From Codonopsis lanceolata (lineage: Eukaryota > Streptophyta > Magnoliopsida > Asterales > Campanulaceae), in assembly GCA_013146195.2 (NCBI GenBank), contig CM028381.1:100725002-100789001 (forward strand): 64,000 nucleotides of DNA, given 5' to 3'. The notes beneath the pieces were generated by a model that did no database searches, was not told the origin of the DNA, and was given only the letters and a program-made list of their open reading frames with translations. Below are positions 44,501-56,778 of the stretch, piece by piece. The number at the start of each line of letters is the position of its first letter. Position 1 is the stretch's first letter. Both the position numbers and the translations under genes were made by a program.

Positions 44501-47500
44501 AAGAGGCCATGACGGTGAATGAGGATGGTAAGGAAGTTTTGGTAATTCGGAATTGCCCTTTGTTTGAGTGTTGTGTCTACAATGGCTTTTACTATTTCTT
44601 TGGGTAGTGAAAGGACACGGAACGGCTCAGGGAGAGAAGAGATTGGTGTTCCATGGTAAAAGGAGGAGGAAGAAGCTTCATCGATGGGGAACACCATTGG
44701 AAGGATATTGACTATGTGTTTGAAGGTGTGGTTGATGTCTTTGGAATTCTACATACCGTTTTATAATCTTTTGGCCTTTAGAGAAAGCCTGCAAGGACAT
44801 TTGTTGTGCCTTTGATATGTTTGACAGTAAATTTCCATTGGGAGAACCAATTTGACCAGCTACAGCTTGAGGAAGCATTTTCCGCTTAAATAGGAGCATG
44901 CGGGAAAAAGAGGACATGTCCATTTCAACTTGAAAATCGTATCCGATTAGATGGAACTGGAACTTTTCTATTCCCCTTTTGACAGCAAGGATTTCTTTGA
45001 ATGTGGAATGGAAGTGGCGTTCTGATGGCTTAAATGTCCCACTCTTGTATCCACAGATTATTCTCCGATTATCTTCACTTTGGACAAAAAGGACCGCAGC
45101 CCAGTATTCATCGCTTGCGTCCGTTTAAAGAATTTGTTTTTCTAACAAAAGAATCTTTTACGAGGGCATAGTGCTTGCGAGCTGCTTGATTGCTTTAACA
45201 TCTTCGGTTTGTCTTGTAGTCCGAGGAGGAGGATTCTCTTTTAGCATGGGGAACAACCAAGAATCAGTGCAACTCTTGAGCGATGTGCGGCTGAGGCTGG
45301 TATTTACCGTTAGATATTTTCATTCCTAGAAAGTCGATGGATGAGACTCCAACCTCCATTTTCTCTGCCGAAAGCATTATATCGTACTGAGCTACCAGGG
45401 AGTGGAATCGAGAGAGTAAGTCTACATGAGACTTTTCATCTGGGGAAAAAAAGAGTATATCATCAATGTAAACAAGTGTATTGGAAAGAATGAGTTAAAA
45501 AATGGTTATCATTGCCTTCTGAAAGGCGGATGGGGCATTCTTTAAACCGAATGACATGATATTCCACTGGTAATGATGGTGAGGGATACAAAATGCAGTC
45601 TTTGGCCTGTCTTCGGGAACAATACCTAATTGCCAAAAAACTGACTTGAGATCAAACTTGGAGAGGACATTTGCGTTTGATAAGGATTGGAACAAGGATC
45701 GTTTCTGTGGGAGGGGAAATTTATCATCTATCAAAAAGTGATTGAGAGGCCGATAATTAATAACCAACCTTAGCTTTCCACGAACTTGTTCATTTCTTTT
45801 GTTGACATAGAATGCTTCACATGCCCATGGAGAGGATGTAGGTTCGATGATCTTTTGGTCAATCAATTGGGTGCATTCTGTAAGGACCAGCTGGTGGATG
45901 ACTTGCTTTAGTAGGATTAACATCTACATTTTGTTTGAAGGGCAAGGAAACATAGAATGAAGAATTAAGCCACAGATGGGAAGGGTGTTTCGCTGGAACT
46001 CTGTATGAGATGAAGCACATGAGTCTTGGATGATTTGTTGTTTGGGGGTTTCTATGGTTAGAGCAAATGCCATGTAAAGTCGCGAGACTGGGCTCCATGG
46101 ATTGAAGAAACGTTTGTTGCAGAGACCACACCTTAAGTCAGGTTAACTTATGAAGGATGTCGAGCCCAATGAGGAGATCTTTTCCGTGTTAGCTTGAACC
46201 TAACAGTCTGTGCTTAATAACACATTTGGGGAACAGTCTCATGTATAGAATACTAATCTTGTCAATTATGAAACTTTCACCATTAGCGGCAAGGAAGTAT
46301 TAATGATGTGGTCTCCAAAAGCTGGTAAGGAGTATTTTTGGATTCAGAATTGATACAGAGGATCCTGTATCAAAGAAAGCAATTATCTAGATCGACTTAG
46401 CATGTGGAGGTGAGAATATGGATTTTGGCCAAAGGTATGGGTTGGCTTTATTGAACTGGCAGGATGTGGGAAAGGGGATTCACCATAAAAACACTTGGCT
46501 TGGATCATGGTCTGATAGGTCGAAATCTGTGTCTAATGACTCGTTGGAGTAGGCAATTGAACAAATTGTAGAACTTGTTCATCGTCAAGAGAATATAGGG
46601 ACTCAAGGTCCAAGAGATTAATCGACTCTATTTGACTGAGAGCTTGGATCAACGCTTGAGATTTCCTCGTATCTGGACAGTCATTTGTAAAATATCCCTT
46701 TTTGTGACAGATGAAACACGATCAGAGTTGTGCCGCACGTCGTGAGAAATTTTTCCTTTGTTGGCGGGAATCAAAGGTTTGAAGAGATGTTTAGAATGAG
46801 ACTTCTTTTTCGGTGGTTGCACTCACAACGATTTGTCTTTGCACTTGATCTGAAGATACTTGTCTCACAGGCAGAGCCTAATCAGGGCTTTCAGAATCAA
46901 CTGGTAAAGGCCACTAAGAGAGGTTGGAACAACTGTCATATTTCTGGATTCCAAGGATCTGTGTGTTTCATTGCAAAGAGATTTAGGAAAAGGAGTTGAG
47001 GAAAACATGCTTAAGGTTGACATCATCAATACCATGAAGGCAATAAAAACTCTGGGACATTCGATTATAGTGCGTTTCAAGATCCTTTTTCTAGAAAGAA
47101 CAACACTTCATTTTAAGAAATTCTTCTCTGGCATGGATAGTGTGGTCTATGGGGGCTGCCAATGAATTTTGAACAAATGATATCCATTAATTCTTCAAGG
47201 TTGAAATACCAATCTCGATGATGCCCTTGGATCCGAGCAAGGAACCTTTTAATGACTAGCTCAATGGAATAAAACTGCCTGAGCACCAAGTCAACATTAC
47301 AACACTTCGTTCGCGTCATTTGGAAGGTGAAATATCTTCAAAGGTGAATTGTTGTTTGGTGTCGGTTCTGGGAGCAGATCCCGAAGTTTTTTGGTCCTCT
47401 TGTGGTGTAGTCTGAAATGTGGAATCATCTGGGTCCTCTTGTCGAGCGTCGTGGACTATTGATTCATGTTCCGTCATGAACAGGTGTTCAAAAGCTTCTG

Positions 47501-48723
47501 CGGTATCGAATTCTTCTTCTATTTGTAAAGAAGATGGATCAACAACTGGTCCAACAAAAGAGGATGAAGAAGAGTTACCATGATGGGAAAGAGTTTGTAA
47601 GAATTGGGAAACTGGGTTGGCTTTTTCTATCAGAAAAATAACCGAGGCTATGGTGGAGGCACCAATATGAGGATCCGAATGTTCTGGTCGGAGGGTTTGT
47701 GGGACAGTTTTTGGATGTGGTGGCAATAGTCGAAAGAGAGGCCGTAATGGCTTGTGAACCCTGCTTGATGGGTATGTTGGTGGACAGGGGTTTTGAGGCT
47801 CAAAGAGTGAGCGAAGGGGATAACTCTTTGTGGGTAGACCAGGGATTGGTTGTGGATCAAAAGCAGTCTTGACGAAAGGGGTTGTAGGTAATCTCCAAGG
47901 ATTATCGACAAACGTTGCCATCCTTTTCTGTTTATATTGCCGTTCTAGGTCAGCTTTGAGAAACTTCATTTCTGCTTCTTTTTGGGTTAGGGAAGAGGAA
48001 ATTTAGGGAGACGGTAAGGAATGGACAATTTGGAGAAATTCTTGGTGGAGAACTTGGATCTAGAGACGGATTTCGCCACTCTCAAGGAGAGATTGTCCTG
48101 GGTGTGTGCAAGCGCATTTTACCCGACATTTTTGCTTTGCCAATTAAGGGTAGCTTCTGCAGCACTGACAAGGGTTGAACCAATGTTGGTGGAATTCTTA
48201 ACTTTACAGGCATGCTTGGATCTTTGATCTGGAAGTTCAAACGAACCTAGAGAAGGGAACTATGCTTGGTATTCTTTTGGATTTGAGACCGGAGTGAGCA
48301 TATGGCACATCAAAGGAGTTGGGTAAAGCACTGGACCTCCGTGGTTGATGGATAGAGCCTTTTAGTAGTAAGGAGGGACATTACGGCGTGGGGAAGGCTT
48401 GCATGGTTGAGGAGGCGATGTAGGCTTGAGAATCTTATCTGAATAAAGGATGTAAAAGTCAAAGTTCACCAAGAGTTCCTACAGCAGGGTCAACTTCAAA
48501 TCTTTATTGTAACCTTTTTTTAGAAGAGTTTCACTTCTTTGGGATATCTTCATCCATCAAGACCTTGGAAGCATCATCTAGACAGTCTGGACAATTGCAA
48601 ACATCGTACCAACCATAGTTGTCAAAGTCGAGAAGCGCTAAAAAGTCAATAGGTCCAAATTTGAGGCGAGAAGCGAGGCGCTAAAAAGGCGCCCAAAAGG
48701 CACTCACGGAAATAACATACATA

Positions 48724-48774
<51 letters not shown>

Positions 48775-51700
48775 TAACAAATTTCAACAAAAACATGTTA
48801 AATAGATAAATATAGGAATAAACTGGACATTAGAGATTGTTAAATATGGTAAATATTATAACATAATTAGAGTAATTGTAGGAGAATAACTATAGAAGAT
48901 TAGATTTATACTTTCCTAGAATAGATACTAGAAAGTTTATAAATTCGTACAGCCTTTTTTCAATAGAGATAACCCATTCTTTTTATTTTCAGTTCCAAAT
49001 CCACAGTACATAAATAAATAAATAAAATCCGGCGACCAATTAAATAGAATTAGACCAAAACTAGCTTGAAACTGCCCCAATCCAAAAACCAAGCAAGCGA
49101 CTAACATGTATAGTCGCCGGCGAACACGTCTGTGGACGTCCGGCAAAAAATTCCGACACCAGCGCCAGCGCGTGGGCCGCGTGACTTCAATTCCGGCGAC
49201 GGCAAAGGTACATATTTGTTTGCCAAGTCACGGTGATAAGCCTTAGATTGGATCAAAAGTGAAGATCGGAGGCTAGATCTGGAAATGATTTTCCCAGCTA
49301 CCCTCGTCCTGTGTATCCAAATTTAAAAAAAAAAAAGAAAAAAAACGTAAGTGAGCGACTTTCACAATCTTTTAACGCCTCACGACTTTCCAAAAGGCGC
49401 CAAAGGCGTCGCCTTTTTCAGCGCCTCTTGCACATAGCCTCGCCTAGGACACATGAGGCGCTACACCCTCGCCTCGGGCGCTCGCCTTTGACAACTATGG
49501 TATCAACAATGTTTGATTGGTTTGACCATATGAATTTCCGTTAGGAAAACATTACACGAAGTGTTTGCTTGCCGTGAAGATGAAAACTTTACTTCGACGA
49601 GTAGGGCTTTAGCCCACCTCAACCTTCTTCCCAAAAGAAAAGAAATTATTTTATTAATCCCAAAATCACACGCCACTCACTTACCGAAACTCACACCAAC
49701 GACTCCATACTCTCTCCCTCTCCCTCTCTCCATCAATTGGCAATCGGCACAATTTTGCACTTGTGATGGAGCTTTACGGCATTGAAATTGATCCAAGTAA
49801 GCCATTTACTTCACCCATATCTACAAATTTCTTGGAGTAGTATATTTTTTTATTTCTTGTGGTTGAAATCTTTAAATAATTAAATTTCTAGGCTTTGATT
49901 ATATGATAAAAATAAGATATATTTGCATGCTAAGTTTGTGAGATAATTGCAAAAAAAACCCTGACCTATTTTATGTTTTGCAAAATTAACCTCGTGTTTT
50001 GATTTTCGACAAATTGAACCTCCACCTATTTTTTTTTTTGCAATTCAAACCTTCCGTTAAAGTGGAGTTAATTTTTTTAACGTGATGATGAGTTGGCTGC
50101 CCAGTTGGCAGCTGACGTGACACAACACCTTCCAACTGATATTTCCCGCGTTTTTTCATTGCAAATTAAACCCTGTACATTTGTTTGTATTGCAAAAACA
50201 ACCTTGGTCAAACCGTAGTTTATTTCGCCGTTTTTGATTGCAAATTAAACCTGTACATTTGTTTGTATTGCAAAAACAACCTTGGTCAAACCGTAGTTTA
50301 TTTCCCGCCGTTTTTTGATTGCAAATTAAACCCTGTACATTTGTTTGTATTGCAAAAACAACCTTGGTCAAACCGTAGTTTATTACTCGCCGTTTTTTGA
50401 TTGCAAATTAAACCCTGTACATTTGTTTGTATTGCAAAAACAACCTTGGTCAAACCGTAGTTTATTTCCCGCCGTTTTTTGATTGCAAATTAAACCCTGT
50501 ACATTTGTTTGTTTTTGCAAGATGAACCTTGGTCAAACCGTAGTTTATTTGTTTGTCAAATTACTTGGTCAAACATTTGTTTCCACTCCCGCTTTCCCCG
50601 CTCTTCTTTGGATCACACACTCGCACAGAGTCCGCCATGGCACACTGAGAAAAAAACACACAGAAAGAGAGAGAGAGATAACAGAGGGAGATCTGTAAGA
50701 GCATATACAGACATATCCAACATATCTATATGTCTCGGCCCACCAAACTATGAATTTCGAGAAATGGTGGAACAAGCAACGCGAGAATCAAAGCGAACTC
50801 TTCTTGGAGAAATTGGAAAACCCTAACCGGTTAGACGCCGAGATCCGAGTCCGACTAGATCCGACGGACGGTCGATAAGGAGCGAACACGCAGCCTATCT
50901 TGGGTCTGCTCGTTGAAATTCCAAAGAAATCGCTAATTCCTTCGCCTTACTTAACCAATGGCTTCGTTTCGTTACTCGGGACCGCTAATCGTCGGATCAC
51001 AACCGCGATTTACGCTCGATTCATCGTCGTCTCGATGCGAAATCGATGCGAAATGCGGTTTTATCGGTTGATTAAGGTTTTTCTCGCTGTAGTAGTGTTT
51101 TTGCTAGTGATTGAGCTTGTTGCGTACTTTAAAGGATGGCATTTTAGTCCACCGACGGTGGAGTCGGCCGCGGAGGTTGTGGATTTGGTGGAGTATGTTT
51201 ATGCGCATTGGCTTGAGATTAGGGCGAGTTACTTGGCTCGCCGTTGCGAGTTTGACAAATGTGTGCATTGTTACGTTCTTAGTACGCGGTGGATCGAATA
51301 ATTTTGGTGCTTGGTTGCTTTTGGATCAAGTCTCGGAGGTTGAAGCTGTTGCGAAATGGAATATCCGGTGGGCGAGGAAAGTTTTATCATGGAGGATTAT
51401 CCAATGGTGTTGATCTGATTCCAATGTGCAATGAGAGGGAGGTAAGACGATGTAGGTCCCAAATTCTCTTTGTTTCACGTTCTTTTTTTAATTTTAATTC
51501 ATTTTTTCCTTTAAATTTGAGCAATCTAAGTTACAACTTAAGAAGGCGCTGCCGTAAAGGCTTTAATGTTGTTTCAACGCTGCCTTGTTAGGCGGTCATC
51601 TAATGAAGTTTGTCTTGTTATGTTAGAGGCCATTTGTTGATTGAAGCATTTATAGTAATTTGATGTATATGCAGTGTCCTTGTCGCCTTGTCATAGTAAA

Positions 51701-54700
51701 TGGAGCAAGTTAGTAACTCATCTCATGTAAATTAAGTTGCTCTTCACATTTAACAGCCTAGGATTGTGTTCGAATAGAGCTTTTATGCTCACTGTGCTAA
51801 AATGGAAGTTGCTATTGAGCCGCTTCTTGATCGACTTCATGAAAAATTCCACCGGGTTTGCGTATGTATGATCGTTAAAGGTGGTATGGTGGATTGGTTC
51901 TTGTAGTGGTTGGCCGGTTTCGGGCATCGAAACCACAAAACCCTTGTTTACTTGGGCGTGTTATAGCATAATCTGTAAAAAGATCAAATTTTATGTGGAG
52001 CTACCTACTTGATATTTCTAACATATTAGATGCTAGTGTTCTTGATAGCAGTCGTTGATTCACTGTTCATTGTATGTATGCAAAGCACAAATAAGAATTC
52101 AAGTTGCAAGGTTTAGTTTTTTTGGCCGGGAAGAGGGTGGGTTGGGGGAATGGTGGTGATGGTTCTAAGCAGATTGCCAAATTAGAGCTCTAAAACCATG
52201 TCAAGTTGCCGGTTCATCAAAAAACTTAAGCTGTTAGAGGAGGGGGGGCGCGCTTTATATGAGGCCAAGAATAGATTTGTTTGTTTGTTTTTGCAAGATT
52301 AACAAGTAATTTGACCAAGGTTCATCTTGCAAATACAAATAAATGTTTAAGGTTTATTTTGCAATTAAAATGGCGGGAAATAAACTACGGTTTGACCAAG
52401 GTTGGTTTTGCAATACAAACAAATGTACAGGGTTTAATTTGCAATCAAAAACGGCGGAAATAAACTTCTGGTTTGACCAAGGTTGTTTTTGCAATACAAA
52501 CAAATGTACGAGTTTAATTTGCAATGAAAAACGGGGAAATATCGGTTGGAAGGTGTTGTGCCACCGCCAAGCGGCGATCATCATCACGTTAAAAAATTAA
52601 CTCCACTTTAACGGAAGGTTTGAATTGCAAAAAAAAAATAGGTGGAGGTTCAATTTGTCGAAAATCAAAACACGAGGTTAATTTTGCAAAACACAAAATA
52701 GGTCAGGGTTTTTTTTGCAATTATCTCTTAATTTGTAGTAAATATAATTAGATCTTTGTATTTTGTACACATTTTGGTCTCAAAACGTAGACATCGATAT
52801 GTTTAGTCATTATCTTTAAAATATTTCAAAATGTAGTTTATTTTGTGTTTAGTGTAAATTGTATATATTTGTTTTTCCTTTTAATTTAGTTTATTTCTTC
52901 TAAAACTATTTGAATATTGGTTCTCTAAAAGGATGATGATTTTATGATGTTAAAAATAAAAAAATATTATTTTCACGATTACTATTGTTTACAATATTTT
53001 TTAGATCTGCCCCTGACTATAAAGCCTTCGCGCATGAAACCTCAACACATTTTGAAGCACCGACATTAGTCTACATTTCTATTCTATTAAATGGTAGAGT
53101 TAAGACAATTTTGAGTACAAATTCGACTTATGTAAACATACCAAGGTACATTTGAGAACAAGAAAGAAAAAAGACTCCAAACTAGGTACATTATTTAGAT
53201 GTTTTCACGGTTACTAGGTACATTATTAAACTAGATAAAAATAAGATAAAAATGTAGTAAATATCTAAATAAACTAGGTACATCAGAAAAATATTATTTT
53301 CACGGTTACTATTGTTTACAATATTTTTTAGATCTGCCCCTGACTATAAAGCCTTCGCGCATGAAACCTCAACACATTTTGAAGCACCGACATTAGTCTA
53401 CATTTCTATTCTATTAAATGGTAGAGTTAAGACAATTTTGAGTACAAATTCGACTTATGTAAACATACCAAGGTACATTTGAGAACAAGAAAGAAAAAAG
53501 ACTCCAAACTAGGTTGCTAGCAAGTTCACAAAAATCCATTTCCAATATTAAATACAGAAAATAACTAGGCAGCCGATCCAAGACCAATAGATCCTGGCTC
53601 ACTTTTAGAATGAGATAAAAAGCGCATACCTGGAATTACTATGTCTCCTAGTCCAAGCATTGAAAATGGGCGCACGGCGTCTCTTGTTGGGAATAAAAGC
53701 TGGAGAAATATAAAAGGGAAACCTATTCAGTTGAGAACAACAAAATAATAAGTAACCTTGTATTGATGAAATTTAACCAAAAATTCTACAATAGAGTATG
53801 TAGATGTTTCACTTTGCCTGAAATACTAACCTTTATAGGAGCATCAAAAGATTTAGCAACACTGACCATCACCGGGGTAAAAAAGACCCAGAAAACATCA
53901 TAGACAAAAAGACCTGCCTGCATTGTTAAATATGTTAGCATCATAAAAACATGCAACCAGCAAGAAAGGAGTATGGACATCAGTTTGTAGAAAACTGCAT
54001 AAATGCAGTTAAAACAGAATCGTAAGACCTCCTTAAGCAATCTAACATAAGAGCTATTTCAACAAAGACACAATAGTCCCCTCGCTGAAAAAATTATATC
54101 TTCTTTTTTTCTTTCCTTCTTTTTTGTTGGCCCAACAACTAAAGAAGGGGATGAGGAGAGTGAAACTTAGAGAATGCAAGTGTGAGAGACAGCTCCTAGC
54201 TGCAACTCAATTTAGGTAACACTGCTTCATTGCCAAACACCAAGATAACAAGCCAAATGTATATTCATGCCTACTATGAGCAGACAATGATTCTTAACCA
54301 TTGAGTCTTTTCTTGGGTATTTACAAGGTGGCATTTACCAGCAAGAGTTAGATATTCTAAGCTGCTTAAACTTTTAATTGTTCAAAAATTTATTTTCTCA
54401 ATAATAGAGTTGTCTTCATATAGCCAGCTGATAACCCAAAAGGAACAAGTCATCAGCAAAAAGATACCATAAAACAAGGTGAAAAGTAGATGTAAAGATA
54501 TCCCTTTCTTACCAAAAGAATAGCGCCGGTCTTGAATGAGCCAAGGGAAAGCATTTCAATTCCCTGAAGTTTTAGTATGGAAAATGAAAAAAAATACAAA
54601 TCATTTGAATCTGTTTAACAACTAACCGTGTTCAAACATAAACAAATTAGTTAAAAATAAAAACATGTGTTAGTAGTGCGAATGGCACAAGCCTTCCAGA

Positions 54701-56736
54701 AAGATCCTAGATTATACTCCCTCCGTTCTTAAATAATTGTCCAACTTTTCTTTTTCGTCCGTTCCAAAATAATTGTCTTGTTTCCACACTCTCTTTTTTA
54801 GGAAAACAATATTACCACTTTACCCTTACTTTTTCTTCCTACTTTAATTATGACCATGTGCACAAGGGTTTTTAAGGAAAGTACACATTATACTAATATT
54901 TATAATAAAGTCAATTAGTTTTTCTTATTCTGTGTGCCGGGTCCTATGTGCCAGGTCAAATAGGATGATTATTTAGGAACGGAGGGAGTATTTGTCTAGT
55001 AGATGCATGCACAAAAACAAAAATACAACAACTATAGGTGGAAAGCATCCCAAGTAGCGTCAACTTCTTAAAACAGGTCAAGCACAGTAACAAGACATAA
55101 GTGAAAGAATTTAGGAAATGATACAGTAGACAGCATTTTTTAACATTTATCTTCTTTCTTCCTTTTAAATAAAGGGATTTCAAAAATAATAATACTCCCT
55201 TTGTCCCAAAATTATTGTCTTGCTTTCCTTTTTCATCCGTCCCAAAATATATTTTCTTATTTGAAAGTTTCCTTTTTTGGACAACACGCTAACCATTTTA
55301 CCCTTATACTTTTTCTTCCTACTTTAATTATGGGTCACATGCACATGGGCTTTAAAAGAAACTAAACACTATATCAATATTAATAATCAAGTCATTTGTT
55401 TTTTCTTAATCCGTGTGCCGGGTCAGGACTACAATTTTGGGACAGAGGGAGTACAATTCATTTACATACACAACATAGTTTTTCATCTAGTAGCATATTA
55501 TTAAGCATTAATAAGCGTGCAAGCCAGTTAGGTAAGACAAATCTAATGGTTGGACATACTTTCTCAACAATACAACATGAGGCAAGAATGATACACTTTT
55601 CACCAATATTGAGAAACAAAAGAGCCAAGGTAAAAAAAAACACATCAAGCCCCAATTAGCTTTATCTTGGAAAAACAAAGATATTACTGCAAGTATTTTG
55701 CAAATAGTAAGGTGCAGTAGTACAAATAGAATGCACTCCAGACACCGGAAAATAAGAAATACAAGGATTTTGCAAGTATTTGCCAACCAAACTAAAAAGA
55801 TTAAAGAAAATTGCACCGAGTCCCAATAACTATGAATAGAATGTGTTTTTCAGAGATAAGGGGCGCATGGACCTGAATGCAGAATGCGAGACCCAAAATA
55901 TTATTTGCCAGCCAATGCTTCTGTGCAGCATACCATGCACAGAAAAAGGTTCCGGGGATTGCTGCAATGACCTGAGACCTTGTGAACTCAACCTCCACAG
56001 CTGTTTAAGAAATGTGTTAAAAAAATGTCATTCTGCATAGTATAAGCAAGATAATGTCAAATAAAACAAAAACTGGAAAAAGTACATGGAAAGAAAAATA
56101 ACCAAAAACTTTAGGTGTCTGTTTTATAGAATGCTATTCTTCAGCTGCTATTTTTAGGTGCACAGAATCAATTAGGCATGTGGTTAATTCTTTTGTAGAG
56201 TTCGTGGATAGTATTAGTAGTATATAATCTTTTGAGTATACTCCCGTGTTTACGCAGGACGCGGAACGCCGGCACCTGATTTGTTGCTCATTGTTTATAA
56301 TATATCCTCTTACTAAAAAAAATAGCTGACAACTTCCGCCAAATAGAAAATTTGTGGAAGTCCTTTACAAGAAAATTAACTTATGAGAACCAATATTTCC
56401 AGAAAATCCTCGAGCATGGTTCCAAGGCACGGTCTCAGGCTTCAAATACTCGGATTCGGGCGCTCCACAACCAAATGCTACTTGGTCGGTAATATAAAAA
56501 TTGTAGAAATTTTAAAATAACATACTTAACATGATGGTATAATTAGATTTGCGCAAATAACAATTATTTATAAGTAGCATTGTTCAATTGATAACATAGA
56601 CATTATCGGATATTATTGGTACAACATAACATGCTACAAGTTCAACAATACAATTAACAGATAAGTTAAATGTAAGTCATACAGAAACTCAACCTAGTCT
56701 TCTTCATCAGTAGCTTGTTTTTATGCTCCTTAAATA

Positions 56737-56778
<42 letters not shown>

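Larger units (their letters stand above)
43470..48000 (-). mobile_element. Endogenous pararetrovirus copy (caulimovirid-like), decayed
   Basis: On the minus strand in order: 47969-47316, a Pro-rich to acidic N-terminal frame; about 46716-46670, a zinc-knuckle-like C-x2-C-x9-C segment in which the usual His position is Tyr; near 46375, an aspartic protease FDTGS; 45923-45495, a reverse transcriptase start with SPWACEAFYVNK, LRLVINYRPLN and FGLKNAPSAFQ; near 45460, YIDD beyond an in-frame stop; about 45130-44890, RNase H. The style of the RT motifs and their spacing fits Caulimoviridae better than Ty3/gypsy. Downstream lies a promoter-like region (43820-43640) and a tRNA-Met-type primer site (plus strand GCTCTGATACCAA near 43480). 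No movement protein was recognised. Frames are broken by many stops and shifts, so it is an inert relic. The limits are approximate. Confidence 0.75.

Noticed and set aside
43470..48000. Ty3/gypsy retrotransposon as an alternative
   Set aside because: No integrase and no direct LTRs; the RT motif style, the promoter after RNase H and the as-1-like repeats fit a pararetrovirus better, though only a phylogeny would settle it.
50156..50400. Open frames with repeated NKCTGLICNQK-like units
   Set aside because: Translation of the 80-bp repeats in the Pack-MULE arm; no known repeat protein and both strands are open.
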